A stretch of DNA of 64,000 nt from Pseudomonas poae (GCF_001439785.1 NZ_JYLI01000012.1:62001-126000); one strand, 5' to 3'. Counted from the stretch's first letter, positions 8,058-17,094 are shown. Notes: generated from the letters alone by a model not told the origin. Made by a program: numbers and translations.

Positions 8058-9674
8058 ATGACCACCAGCAACCTGCTCGCCCAGCTGTTTCCCACCGCCT
8101 CCACCGATATTCCCGAACCCTTTCGCCTGGCCGCGCCGATTGAACAGCGTGATTACCTGGTCGATGGCCGACTGCAGGTATGGAACGGCCCGCTGGCCCG
8201 CGTGCAAAGCCCGGTGCAGTTGGGTGATGAACGCGTGCATATCGGCAGCACGCCGTTGCTGGATGCCGACACCGCCCTCACCGCCCTCGACGCCGCCGTG
8301 CGCGCCTACGACCGTGGCCAGGGCGAGTGGCCGACGATGCGCGTGGCAGACCGTATTCAGCATGTCGAAGCGTTCCTGCGGCGCATGCGCGAGCAGCGCG
8401 ACGCGGTGGTCAAGCTGCTGATGTGGGAGATCGGCAAGAACCTCAAGGACTCGCAGAAAGAGTTCGACCGCACCTGCGACTACATCACCGACACCATCAA
8501 CGCCCTCAAGGAACTCGACCGTCGCTCCAGCCGCTTCGAGCTGGAACAGGACACCCTCGGCCAGATCCGCCGCGTGCCGCTGGGTGTGGCGTTGTGCATG
8601 GGGCCTTACAACTACCCCCTGAACGAAACCTTCACCACGTTGATCCCGGCGCTGATCATGGGCAATACCGTGGTGTTCAAGCCGGCCAAGCTCGGCGTGC
8701 TGCTGATTCGTCCGTTGCTGGAGGCGTTTCGCGACAGTTTCCCGGCCGGGGTGATCAACGTGATCTACGGCAGCGGCCGCGAAACCGTGAGCGCGCTGAT
8801 GGCCAGCGGCAAGATCGATATCTTTGCGTTTATCGGCACCAACAAGGCCGCCAGCGATTTGAAGAAACTGCACCCCAAGCCGCACCGCCTGCGCGCAGCC
8901 CTGGGCCTGGATGCGAAAAATCCCGGCATCGTGCTGCCCGAGGTCGACCTGGACAATGCCGTCAGCGAAGCACTTACCGGCGCCCTTTCGTTCAACGGCC
9001 AGCGCTGCACGGCGCTGAAAATCCTGTTTGTGCATGAAGCGGTGGTCGACAGCTTCATCGAAAAATTCAACACCCGACTGGCCACGCTCAAGCCTGGCAT
9101 GCCCTGGGAAGACGGCGTGTCGCTGACGCCCCTGCCGGAAGTGGGCAAGGTGGACTATCTCAACGCGCTGGTGGCCGATGCCGCGCTGCACGGCGCCAAG
9201 GTGGTGAACCCGAACGGCGGCGAGAGTCGCGGCTCCTTTTTCTACCCGGCCGTTTTGTACCCGGTGAACCCGCAGATGCGCGTCTACCACGAGGAGCAGT
9301 TCGGCCCGGTGGTGCCGATCGTGCCCTACCGTGACCTGGACAAGGTGATCGACTACGTGCTCGATTCCGACTTCGGCCAGCAATTGAGCCTGTTCGGCAC
9401 CAACGCTGTGGAAGTGGGGCGACTGGTAGACGTTTTTGCCAATCAGGTCGGCCGTATCAACATCAACGCCCAGTGCCAGCGCGGGCCGGACACCTTCCCG
9501 TTCAACGGGCGCAAGAACTCGGCCGAGGGCACGCTGTCTGTGCATGACGCCCTGCGCGTGTTCTCGATTCGCACCCTGGTGGCAACGAAGTTCCAGGAAA
9601 GCAACAAAGCGTTGGTCAGCGATATTCTGCGTAATCGCGATTCAAGCTTTCTGACCACCGATTACATCTTCTGA
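8058..9674 (+). CDS. NADP-dependent glyceraldehyde-3-phosphate dehydrogenase-like aldehyde dehydrogenase
   Basis: A 538-aa aldehyde dehydrogenase superfamily protein of the GapN-like group, which oxidises glyceraldehyde-3-phosphate irreversibly to 3-phosphoglycerate with NADP. Seen: the Rossmann region with MGPYNYPLNET, VVFKPAKLGV and GSGRETVSAL, and the catalytic cysteine in FNGQRCTALK (Cys317). Start 8058 (MTTSNLLAQLF) has AGGGG upstream; the frame open from 7941 has no ribosome site. Odd point: 34 residues before Cys317, where classical enzymes have the general-base Glu of the ELGG motif, this protein has Gly283 (LGLDAKNPG). The annotation by substrate is therefore tentative. Confidence 0.8.
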   Translation: MTTSNLLAQLFPTASTDIPEPFRLAAPIEQRDYLVDGRLQVWNGPLARVQSPVQLGDERVHIGSTPLLDADTALTALDAAVRAYDRGQGEWPTMRVADRIQHVEAFLRRMREQRDAVVKLLMWEIGKNLKDSQKEFDRTCDYITDTINALKELDRRSSRFELEQDTLGQIRRVPLGVALCMGPYNYPLNETFTTLIPALIMGNTVVFKPAKLGVLLIRPLLEAFRDSFPAGVINVIYGSGRETVSALMASGKIDIFAFIGTNKAASDLKKLHPKPHRLRAALGLDAKNPGIVLPEVDLDNAVSEALTGALSFNGQRCTALKILFVHEAVVDSFIEKFNTRLATLKPGMPWEDGVSLTPLPEVGKVDYLNALVADAALHGAKVVNPNGGESRGSFFYPAVLYPVNPQMRVYHEEQFGPVVPIVPYRDLDKVIDYVLDSDFGQQLSLFGTNAVEVGRLVDVFANQVGRININAQCQRGPDTFPFNGRKNSAEGTLSVHDALRVFSIRTLVATKFQESNKALVSDILRNRDSSFLTTDYIF

Positions 9675-9680
9675 CGAATA

Positions 9681-9754
9681 CAGGCGCTGGCTTGCCTCCT
9701 CGATCTGTCTGCAAGGCAACGGTGAGGCTATCGCAGGCAAGCCAGCTCCCACAC
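9681..9754. repeat. REPIN (paired inverted REP sequences)
   Basis: Two inverted REP-type half sites, GGCGCTGGCTTGCC and GGCAAGCCAGCTCCCACA, flank a short spacer. They are of the class common in P. fluorescens intergenic regions. The element fills most of the gap after the GapN-like gene and can form a long hairpin. Confidence 0.8.
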
Positions 9755-9798
9755 CTGGATCACCTTTTGTCCTGATTACCGAGGTCTCGTTACTCCCG

Positions 9799-10860
9799 AT
9801 GAATCTACCCCTGTTTGCCCGGCGCCTTTTGCGCCCGTTGCTGGACCCCTACCGCCGCTATCGCCACGCCAAGCTGATCCACGCCGTGCGGGTGTCCATC
9901 GGCTTGCTGGCGACAATCCTGCTCACCACTGGCCTTCACCTGCCTCACGGTGAATGGGCTTCGGTGACCATGCTGATCGTGATCGGCGGCTTGCAGCACC
10001 ACGGCAACATCGGCAAAAAAGCGGTGGAACGCGCCTACGGCACCTTGATCGGCGCCAGTGTCGGCTTGCTGCTGGTGGTGCAGCAGGCCTATTTCGGCCT
10101 GCCGCTGTTGACCTACCTGCTGATGTCAGTGGTGTGCGGGTTCTTTTCCTATCACGCCATCGGCAAGGGCGGTTACATCGCGCTGCTGTCGGCGATCACT
10201 GTGTTTATCGTCGCCGGCCACGGTGACAACCCGATCTCGGACGGTTTATGGCGCACCGTGGACATCCTCATCGGCATCGTGCTGGCGCTGGCGTTTTCCT
10301 TCGCCCTGCCGCTCTACGCGGTGTACTCCTGGCGCTACAACCTGGCCAGTGCGTTGCGCGACTGCGCAGCGATCTACAGCCGGATTATCGGCGGCCAGTC
10401 GGTGACCGACGATGAACACCTCAAGCTGCTCAACCGCTTGAACGCAGCGATGGTGCAACTGCGTTCGCTGATGCCGTCGGTGTCCAAGGAAGTGCGCATT
10501 TCCCTGACCGAACTGGACGCCATTCAACGGCATCTGCGCATGTGCATCAGCACCCTGGAGATTCTCGGCAATACCCGGCCAAACCCGCGCGATGAGCAGG
10601 CGACGGCACGCATGCAAGTGATGTTGAAAGCCGAGCACCGGCAGATTCGTGTGCAACTGGTGGGCATGGCGCGGGCGTTGAAGTCCGGTTTTACCGAGCG
10701 GCTGGACCGGCCCGCTGCACATGCAGTCGCAGAAAGCGGGCTGCAAGCGCCGGTGCACAGTGCGCTGGATGGCTATCGGTTATTAACGTTGCAACTGGCG
10801 CAGAACGTGGATGGGATGCGTCAGCGGTTGGCGAGGACGTCGAATCACTGGAGGATTTGA
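9799..10860 (+). CDS. FUSC-family inner-membrane protein
   Basis: A 353-aa protein with an N-terminal block of about six membrane helices (residues ~25-175: VRVSIGLLATILLTTGLHL, WASVTMLIVIGGLQHHGN, AYGTLIGASVGLLLVV) and a C-terminal cytoplasmic helical region. The helix-loop HGNIGKKAVERAYGTLIGA matches the FUSC/aromatic acid exporter family (AaeB/YccS-like), linked to export of aromatic acids or fusaric acid. It lacks the accompanying AaeA-type fusion protein. The tripartite exporter starting at 12221 is a separate transcription unit. Confidence 0.8.
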   Translation: MNLPLFARRLLRPLLDPYRRYRHAKLIHAVRVSIGLLATILLTTGLHLPHGEWASVTMLIVIGGLQHHGNIGKKAVERAYGTLIGASVGLLLVVQQAYFGLPLLTYLLMSVVCGFFSYHAIGKGGYIALLSAITVFIVAGHGDNPISDGLWRTVDILIGIVLALAFSFALPLYAVYSWRYNLASALRDCAAIYSRIIGGQSVTDDEHLKLLNRLNAAMVQLRSLMPSVSKEVRISLTELDAIQRHLRMCISTLEILGNTRPNPRDEQATARMQVMLKAEHRQIRVQLVGMARALKSGFTERLDRPAAHAVAESGLQAPVHSALDGYRLLTLQLAQNVDGMRQRLARTSNHWRI

Positions 10861-11061
10861 GGGATCAAAAAAAGAGCAGCCTGTCGCTGAGTGGAGCTGT
10901 TGGAATTGACGGTGGTGACGAGTACAGCGCCCTGAGCAGCCTGAAATCGCAGGTTAAAAGGAATCGACTATAAAACGCTTTTTCTTACATTTTTTTCACG
11001 ATTTATTCACACCCCGAACCGTAATGTGAAGCCTCATCCGTTACAAATGCTGCACATTAAG
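10861..11061 (+). other. Intergenic stretch with a possible small transcript
   Basis: No ORF is credible here. The last ~110 bases before the terminator at 11062 are AT-rich (CGACTATAAAACGCTTTTTC and T runs near 10990). The terminator lies 200 bases beyond the FUSC stop, so either the FUSC mRNA has a long 3' UTR or a short RNA is made here. I recognise no known RNA family. Confidence 0.3.
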
Positions 11062-11088
11062 AACCCGCCGCCCCAGCGGGTTTTTTTT
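11062..11088 (+). terminator. Rho-independent terminator
   Basis: Stem AACCCGC / GCGGGTT with a 7-base loop and eight Ts on the plus strand. The T tract shows it serves plus-strand transcription, although the nearest plus-strand gene ended 200 bases earlier and the minus-strand TetR gene ends just beyond it. Confidence 0.85.
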
Positions 11089-11103
11089 GCCTGTAATTCA
11101 AGC

Positions 11104-11856
11104 TCAGCGCGCCGCCCTGGTTACCGGCGCTGCCGCTTCTTCCCGAATGGCGCGCTGGGTGTCCAGCACTTTGGCCAGCGCAGTTTGCGCCTCAGGGCTT
11201 TGCTGCGGCACGCGGATAGCAGCCGACACCAGGGTAATCAGCTTGGCCATCACCTCGGCGTCGGTGGCCGGGCGACCGAGACTCATGGAGTTCATCAGCA
11301 AGCGCAGTTCGGTGCCGGCCATCACCCCGGAAATCGCCTTGAGGGCAAATTGCAGGCGCACGCCCAGCTCGTTACGCGGCAGGTCTGGCAGCGCCAGGGC
11401 GAAGGCTTCGAAGAAGCGCTGGAACACCGGCTGGTAATGCACCTTGAGGTATTCCTGGATAAACGGCGACGTGTCGCTATACACGCGGCCGAGGAAACGG
11501 ATGAACGAGCGACCCTCCCCGCTACCCGGGTCGCTGCGCTCCAGCCCCATGGCCGGGGCAAACAGCACGCCAAGCAAGGTATCGCAATCGAGCGGCCCGT
11601 CGGACTCGGCCTCACAGCGCGCGAGCAATTCCAGGCGCTGCTCGTTGAGCGGCTCCAGGCGCTGCATCAACAGGGTCTTCATCAGGGAATCCTTGTCCCC
11701 GAAGTGGTAATTCACGGCGGCCAGGTTCACCTGGGCACGCTCGGTTATCTGCCGTAACAAAACAGCGTCGTACCCGTACTTAATGAAGAGCGCCTCTGTC
11801 GCATCCAGCAATCGAGTCTTGGTAATGTTTGGCGTGCTGATTTTCTTGGCGACCAT
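11104..11856 (-). CDS. TetR/AcrR-family transcriptional regulator
   Basis: A 250-aa repressor. The N-terminal TetR helix-turn-helix is plain: TRLLDATEALFIKYGYDAVLLRQITERAQVNLAAVNYHFGDKDSLM (residues ~13-59), with the VNLAAVNYHF recognition helix seen in PsrA-like members. The C-terminal ~190 residues are a helical ligand/dimer domain of unknown ligand. It is divergent from the ABC exporter operon at 12221-16829, and AT-rich similar sequences occur near its own start and near the exporter side, so autoregulation and control of the exporter is the natural inference. Confidence 0.88.
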   Translation of the reverse strand: MVAKKISTPNITKTRLLDATEALFIKYGYDAVLLRQITERAQVNLAAVNYHFGDKDSLMKTLLMQRLEPLNEQRLELLARCEAESDGPLDCDTLLGVLFAPAMGLERSDPGSGEGRSFIRFLGRVYSDTSPFIQEYLKVHYQPVFQRFFEAFALALPDLPRNELGVRLQFALKAISGVMAGTELRLLMNSMSLGRPATDAEVMAKLITLVSAAIRVPQQSPEAQTALAKVLDTQRAIREEAAAPVTRAAR

Positions 11857-12220
11857 AAGGGTTCCACGGCGGAAATATTGTTTTAAAAAATAATTTGATT
11901 TTTTATACCGGGGCTGTTCTTTGAAAGCAAGTACCGAGAACGCGCCATACGACCGAAAGCCTCGCCGGGCGGGCTTCTACACGGTAGTTGAAGGCGTGTT
12001 CGGCGATAGCGCCCAGTTGTCGGATAAATCGTTGCCAAGCGTAAAACCGCTCTACCCCACTGGCTGGCGAAGCGCCTGGAACGCGGTTACTATTCAAACA
12101 ATATTTTAAAAACAAGAAACAAATCAGTCAGCGATGCAACCCGCACCGCCCCGCGATCTTGTTACAAACATTTTCCGGGCAGCGCTGGCGGTGTCGAAAG
12201 GACTGCAAGGCGTAGGCACG
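11857..12220. promoter_or_regulatory. Divergent promoter region with inverted AT-rich repeats
   Basis: A 364-base gap between the TetR gene and the exporter ATPase. At 11874-11896 there is AATATTGTTTTAAAAAATAA, and at about 12094-12116, in the opposite orientation, a related AT-rich sequence containing AATATTTTAAAAACA; both share AATATTGTTT when read in opposite directions. These are plausible TetR operators overlapping the two promoters. A 62-codon open frame within (11921-12109) has no ribosome site and is not called. Confidence 0.45.
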
Positions 12221-12925
12221 ATGACAGAGCACTTCGCGCAACCTCCATTGATCGCCCTGCAAGGTATCGGCAAGCGCTACCAACTCGCCGGGCAAGCCCT
12301 GTCGATTCTCGATGACGTGTGCCTGTCCATCACGCGCGGCGACAGCTGCGGCATCCTCGGCGCCTCCGGCTCCGGCAAAAGTACCCTGCTCAATATTCTC
12401 GGCCTGCTGGATTTGCCCAACAGCGGCCAGTATCAATTTGCTGGCCACGATATCTTCAGCGCCACGCCGGATGAACTGGCCGCGATCCGCAACCAGCAGA
12501 TCGGCTTCGTGTTCCAGAGTTTCAACCTGCTGCCACGCCTCAGCGCCCTGGACAACGTTGCCCTGCCCCTGAGTTATCGCGGCGTGTCGCGCCATGAATC
12601 GGTGGCCCAGGCGCTGCGCATGCTCGACCAGGTCGGGCTGGCCGAGCGCGCGCACCATCACCCTGCCGACCTCTCCGGCGGCCAGCGCCAGCGGGTTGCC
12701 ATTGCACGGGCGCTGGTGGGCAACCCCTCGGTGATCCTGGCCGACGAACCCACCGGCAATCTCGACAGCAACACCGCCCAGGACATCATGGACCTGCTGC
12801 TGACGCTCAACCGCGAGCAGCAGGTGACGCTGATCATCGTCACCCACGATGCGCAGATCGCCGAGCGCCTGCAGCGCAAGATCCTGGTGCGCAACGGCGT
12901 GGTGAGCGAGGCCGGTGGCCTATGA
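12221..12925 (+). CDS. ABC exporter ATPase subunit (MacB/LolD type)
   Basis: A 234-aa ATP-binding subunit. Motifs in order: Walker A GASGSGKST, Q-loop FVFQSFNLLPRLSALDNVALP, signature LSGGQRQRVAIARAL, Walker B VILADEPTGNLD and the switch His in IIVTHD. The start at 12221 (MTEHFAQPPLIALQGIGKRY) gives the usual family length and has AAGGCG upstream; an in-frame ATG at 12134 would add a non-conserved 29-residue tail. Its stop overlaps the permease start (ATGA). It energises the tripartite exporter encoded by the next three genes; the exported compound is unknown. Confidence 0.92.
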   Translation: MTEHFAQPPLIALQGIGKRYQLAGQALSILDDVCLSITRGDSCGILGASGSGKSTLLNILGLLDLPNSGQYQFAGHDIFSATPDELAAIRNQQIGFVFQSFNLLPRLSALDNVALPLSYRGVSRHESVAQALRMLDQVGLAERAHHHPADLSGGQRQRVAIARALVGNPSVILADEPTGNLDSNTAQDIMDLLLTLNREQQVTLIIVTHDAQIAERLQRKILVRNGVVSEAGGL

Positions 12926-14121
12926 GCCTGCGCGTTGAACAGAGCCTGAGCCAACTGCTGCATGAAGCCTTCGTCAGCCTGCGCACCCTGGGCAAACGCT
13001 CGGTCCTCGCGTTGCTGGGCATTGTGATCGGCAGTTCGTCGGTGGTGGCGCTGATCAATATCGGCCACAACGCGGCGGTGGATGCCGCGATGATTTTCAA
13101 GGACATGGGCACCGACACCCTGATCGCCCAATTTCCGGCCAAACGCAGCGGTAACCTGAGCATGCGTGCCCACCTCGACCTGGACGCCGTGCGCAGCGCC
13201 GTCCCTGGCATCGCGCATATCGGCGCGCTCAGCCTGTTCAGCGGCCCCATCGTGTTCCATGGACGCACCGCGAATGCCAACCTAGTCGGCACCACACCGG
13301 CGATTCACGAGGCCATGCGCCTGGAGCTGCGCGAAGGACGCTTCCTGTCACCCTTCGACGCCAATGAAACCTACGCGGTGATCGGTGACCAGGTGGCCCA
13401 GGCCCTCGGCGCACCGGGCGACCCGCTCAGACTGGGCGACCGTGTGCGCATCCACGATTACCTGTTTCTGATCGTGGGCATCCTGCACAACCAGCCCCGG
13501 GCGATGCTGATGCCGGTGCAGGCCAACGAGTCGCTGTTCATCCCCGCCGAGGGCATGCGCCGCATCTACGCCAACCCGCAGATCGGCAATGTGATCATCC
13601 GCGCAGCGCCCGGGCAAGACATGGAACGCATCGCGCGCCAAGCCGCCGTTGCGCTGCAACGTCAGCTGACCGACCACAGCGTCGACATTACCGTGCCCCA
13701 GCAGATGATCGACGGCATGACCCGTCAGAGCCGCACCTTCGCCTATCTGCTGCTGGCCCTGGGCGCGATTTCGCTGGTGGGCGGCGGTGTCGGGGTGATG
13801 AACGTGATGTTGATGAACGTCTCGCAGCGGCGTCGCGAGATCGGCATTCGCATGGCACTGGGCGCGCGTCAGCGCGATATCCGCAACCTGTTCCTGCTCG
13901 AAGCGGTCACCCTCACCGCCGTCGGCGCCCTGTGCGGCGCCGTGCTGGGCATCACCGCGGCGTGGCTCTATGCGTGGCTGTCGGGCTGGGTGTTTTCACT
14001 GGCGGCGGCGGCTTTGCCCCTGGGGGTGGGCAGCACGCTGCTGGTGGGCTTGTTCTTTGGTATTTACCCGGCGGTCTCGGCCTCCCGCTTACAGCCGGTG
14101 GAGGCCTTGCGCGATGAGTAA
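12922..14121 (+). CDS. ABC exporter permease (MacB/FtsX-type)
   Basis: A 399-aa permease with the MacB architecture: one N-terminal membrane helix (SVLALLGIVIGSSSVVALIN), a large periplasmic domain (~residues 50-270), and three C-terminal helices beginning at TFAYLLLALGAISLVGGGVGVMNVMLM. The conserved coupling segment SQRRREIGIRMALGARQRDI follows, as in all MacB/FtsX proteins. Here ATPase and permease are separate proteins, unlike the fused MacB. Overlaps the previous gene by 4 bases and the next by 8. Confidence 0.92.
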   Translation: MSLRVEQSLSQLLHEAFVSLRTLGKRSVLALLGIVIGSSSVVALINIGHNAAVDAAMIFKDMGTDTLIAQFPAKRSGNLSMRAHLDLDAVRSAVPGIAHIGALSLFSGPIVFHGRTANANLVGTTPAIHEAMRLELREGRFLSPFDANETYAVIGDQVAQALGAPGDPLRLGDRVRIHDYLFLIVGILHNQPRAMLMPVQANESLFIPAEGMRRIYANPQIGNVIIRAAPGQDMERIARQAAVALQRQLTDHSVDITVPQQMIDGMTRQSRTFAYLLLALGAISLVGGGVGVMNVMLMNVSQRRREIGIRMALGARQRDIRNLFLLEAVTLTAVGALCGAVLGITAAWLYAWLSGWVFSLAAAALPLGVGSTLLVGLFFGIYPAVSASRLQPVEALRDE

Positions 14122-15592
14122 ATGGCTGTGGCTGCTGGCGCTGATCAGCCTGCCCGGTGTGGCGGCCGAGGTGCTGATCAAGCCGTCGGCACCGAGCACC
14201 ACCCGCAGCGGCTACGACCGAGGTGTGTCGCTGAGTGCCCAGGCCACCAGCCTGACCCTGGGCGACGCCGTGTACCTGGGCCTGCGCAACAACCCGGCGA
14301 TTCGCAGCGCCTACCTGCAGCGGGTGGCACAGAAATTCGACCTGCGAGTGGCCGAAGACGTGTTCAAACCCAAGCTCACCCTTAACAGCTACTACCGTGG
14401 CACCCGCGGCTCCCAGGACAGCGCGCGCAACGCCAACCTCACACCGTCCACCAGCCTGCTCGGCGAATACGGCACACGCCTGAGCATGGCCTGGACCCAG
14501 CAACTGAACAGTGCCGACCGCGCCGGACGTTACCGCAGCGACGGTCTGGACCTGGCCGTCATCCAGCCCCTGGCACGCGGCGCCGGCTGGGACGCCACCA
14601 CCGCGCCGCTGCGCCTGTCGCGCCTGTCCGAACAGGCCAACCGCCTGAACCTCAAGGCCACCGTGGCGGGCACCATCAGCCAGATCATCGCCACCTACCG
14701 CGAACTGCTGCGCGCCCAGGAGCAACAGTTGATCGTGCAGGAGGCCCTCAAACGCTCCAACACGTTGCTGGAGGTGAACAAAGCGCTGATCAGCGCCGGG
14801 CGCATGGCCGAGTTTGAAATCGTGCAGACCGAAGCCGATATCGCCACCCAGCAACTGGGCGTCGAAGAAGCGCAGAACCAGCTCGACAGCAGCCGCCTGG
14901 CATTGCTGCGCCTGCTCGCGCTGGACCTGTCCACGCCGATTCGCGCCAGCGAAGCGCTGGAGGCCAGGCCCATGGAGATCGACAAGCGTCAGGCCTTCAA
15001 CCTCGCGCAAACCCAGCAACCGGAATACCTTGCCGCCCTGCTCGGCAGCCAGCAGGCCGACCTCAACCTGGTAATCGCCAAGGACTCCGGGCGCTGGCAA
15101 GTGGACCTGGTGGCCGGCGCGAACCAGGTGCGTGATGCCTATGACAATGACAACGGGCGCAGCAACAACCGCAGCTGGGACAGCTATGCCGGCGTGCAGG
15201 TGCAGATCCCCATCGGCGACATCAGCACGCGCCAGGCCGAAGTGCGCGCGCGGGTGAATGTGGAAGATCAGGAGATCCGCATCACCGACGCCCGCCAGGA
15301 GCTGGAACGCTCGGTCAACGATGTGGCGCGCGACCTGGGCACCCGCTGGCGCCAGTATGAAATCTCGCGGCGCGCGGTGGAGCTGTCGCGGCGCAAGATC
15401 GAGATTGAGCGCGACAAACTCAGCGCCGGGCGCTCCACCAACTTCCAGGTGCTGAGTTTCGAGACCGACCTGCGCAACGCCGAGAACGCGCAGCTCAATG
15501 CGTTGATCGCTTACCTGAACGCCCAGACCCAGCTCGACCTGACGCTGGGCATGACCCTGGAAAGCTGGGAAATCGCCCTCAATGACTACTAA
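14114..15592 (+). CDS. TolC-family outer-membrane factor
   Basis: A 492-aa outer-membrane efflux protein. The start at 14114 gives a signal peptide (MSKWLWLLALISLPGVAA, cleavage before EVL) and overlaps the permease stop by 8 bases; the longer frame from 13970 is inside the permease gene. Two long coiled regions of the TolC type are visible, ending with LSFETDLRNAENAQLNALIAYL, the typical second OEP repeat. No lipobox cysteine. It forms the outer-membrane duct of the exporter. Confidence 0.9.
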   Translation: MSKWLWLLALISLPGVAAEVLIKPSAPSTTRSGYDRGVSLSAQATSLTLGDAVYLGLRNNPAIRSAYLQRVAQKFDLRVAEDVFKPKLTLNSYYRGTRGSQDSARNANLTPSTSLLGEYGTRLSMAWTQQLNSADRAGRYRSDGLDLAVIQPLARGAGWDATTAPLRLSRLSEQANRLNLKATVAGTISQIIATYRELLRAQEQQLIVQEALKRSNTLLEVNKALISAGRMAEFEIVQTEADIATQQLGVEEAQNQLDSSRLALLRLLALDLSTPIRASEALEARPMEIDKRQAFNLAQTQQPEYLAALLGSQQADLNLVIAKDSGRWQVDLVAGANQVRDAYDNDNGRSNNRSWDSYAGVQVQIPIGDISTRQAEVRARVNVEDQEIRITDARQELERSVNDVARDLGTRWRQYEISRRAVELSRRKIEIERDKLSAGRSTNFQVLSFETDLRNAENAQLNALIAYLNAQTQLDLTLGMTLESWEIALNDY

Positions 15593-16829
15593 TCAGAAAC
15601 GCCTGCTGGGCGCTGTGTTGATCGTGCTGGTGGCCGCTGCTGGCCTGACCCTGCGCAGCCCGGCGCAAACGCCGAGCAGTGCCGGCGAGCAATGGCTGGC
15701 GGTGACACCCGACCAGTTGGTGCACCAGATCGGCCTGGTGGGCAAGATCGAGCCCGACACTACCGTCACCCTCACGGCGCCGTTCGACGGCAATGTGCAG
15801 GCCAACCTGGTGGAGCAAGGCCAGCGCGTCGAAGCCGGCCAGGTGCTGTTGCGCATGGACCCTGCCACGCTGGAGGTGCAACTGCGCGACGCCCTCTCCG
15901 CCCAGCTCAAGGCGCGGCGCAGCGTGCAGGACATGCAGGATTGGGACAGCAGCGCCAATGTAAGTCGCGCCCGCCGCAGCCTGCGCACCGCTGAGATGAC
16001 CGCCGACGCGACCCGGCGCAGACTCGGCGAAAGCGAAGACCTGTTCAAGCGCGGCATCATCCCGCGCAACGAACTGGACGACCTCAAGCAGCAGGCCCGG
16101 CAGCAACAACTGGACCTGGCGGCGGCGCGCGCCGAACTGCAACAGGCCCAGGATCAGGGCCGTGGCGAATACCGGCAGATCGCCGATATGGAGCTGACCA
16201 ACGCCACGGTGAAGTACGAGGCGCTGCAGCAATTGCTGGCAGGCAAGGAGGTCAAGGCGCCGTTCTCCGGCATCGTGGTGCCCGCGCCCGGCAATAATTC
16301 GGCGCAAGCGGGCGGCAACACCAATGCCCCGGTGCAGTCCGGCAGCAAGGTCAGCCAGGGCCAGGTGCTGTTCGGGCTGGCCAACATCGAGCGGCTGAAA
16401 ATCGTCGCCAAGGTCTCCGAGCTGGACATCAACCAGTTGCACCAGGGCCAGGCGGTGGAGGTCTTGGGCGATGGCTTCGATGGCGAACGCCTGAGCGGGA
16501 CGGTGAGCGTGGTCAGCGGCCTGGCGATTGCCAGTGATGGCCAGGGCAGCGCGCAATTTCCGGTGACCCTGGCGATCCCCACGCTTACCCCGCAGCAGTT
16601 GCAGCGGGTGCGCCTGGGCATGAGCGCGCGCCTGACCATCGTGACCTACAACAATGCGCAAGCAATGGTGGTGCCAGGCCAGGCGATCGGGGCGGATATG
16701 ACCGTGGAATATCGCGCGACGATGGATCAGCCGGTGGAGCGGGTGAAAGTGACCACCGGGCAATCGACGCCGCAGGGCGTGGAGGTGTTCGGCCTCAAGC
16801 CGGGCTTCGTGAAAATCCCGAGATCTTGA
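15582..16829 (+). CDS. HlyD/MacA-type membrane-fusion protein
   Basis: A 415-aa periplasmic adaptor with an N-terminal membrane anchor (RLLGAVLIVLVAAAGLTL). It has the split lipoyl-like motif (VTLTAPFDGNVQANLVEQGQ and later VKAPFSGIVVPAPG), a central alpha-hairpin of alternating Gln/Ala/Arg heptads (~residues 100-210), and a beta-barrel region. It overlaps the outer-membrane gene by 11 bases, completing an ATPase-permease-OMF-MFP operon. Having the fusion protein last is less common than the macAB order. Confidence 0.9.
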   Translation: MTTNQKRLLGAVLIVLVAAAGLTLRSPAQTPSSAGEQWLAVTPDQLVHQIGLVGKIEPDTTVTLTAPFDGNVQANLVEQGQRVEAGQVLLRMDPATLEVQLRDALSAQLKARRSVQDMQDWDSSANVSRARRSLRTAEMTADATRRRLGESEDLFKRGIIPRNELDDLKQQARQQQLDLAAARAELQQAQDQGRGEYRQIADMELTNATVKYEALQQLLAGKEVKAPFSGIVVPAPGNNSAQAGGNTNAPVQSGSKVSQGQVLFGLANIERLKIVAKVSELDINQLHQGQAVEVLGDGFDGERLSGTVSVVSGLAIASDGQGSAQFPVTLAIPTLTPQQLQRVRLGMSARLTIVTYNNAQAMVVPGQAIGADMTVEYRATMDQPVERVKVTTGQSTPQGVEVFGLKPGFVKIPRS

Positions 16830-16873
16830 AGTATTGACTGCACATGAGCCATTTCAGACAACCCCCCATCCCT

Positions 16874-17038
16874 GTGGCGAGCGGGCTGTTGTGGCGAGCA
16901 GGCTTGTCCTGCGTTGGGCTGCGCAGCAGCCCCAAACCAGGCGATGAGCCGTATCAGGTACTCCGCGTTCTGCTGGATTGGGGGCGCTTCGCACCCCAAC
17001 GCGGGGCAAGCCCGCTCGCCACAACAGCCCGCTTGCCA
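16874..17038. repeat. Long palindromic repeat, copy A, with an outer REP pair
   Basis: A ~133-base element (about 16890-17023) bounded by TGTGGCGAGCAGGCTTG and its inverse. It holds two inner hairpins (GGGCTGCGCAGCAGCCC and GGGGGCGCTTCGCACCCC), and matches the copies at 30885, 47904 and 63946. Here it is nested inside an additional inverted pair (GTGGCGAGCGGGCTGTT and its near-inverse), so the whole region is a large palindrome. It sits between the exporter operon and the convergent FAD gene. Confidence 0.85.
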
Positions 17039-17094
17039 GAGTAAGCCCGTTTGTCATAGTAAGCCGCTTGTCACATTCGGCCCGCTCGCCCCCC

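Noticed and set aside
11921-12109. 62-codon plus-strand ORF between the TetR and exporter genes
   Set aside because: No ribosome site and no recognisable sequence; lies in the divergent promoter region.
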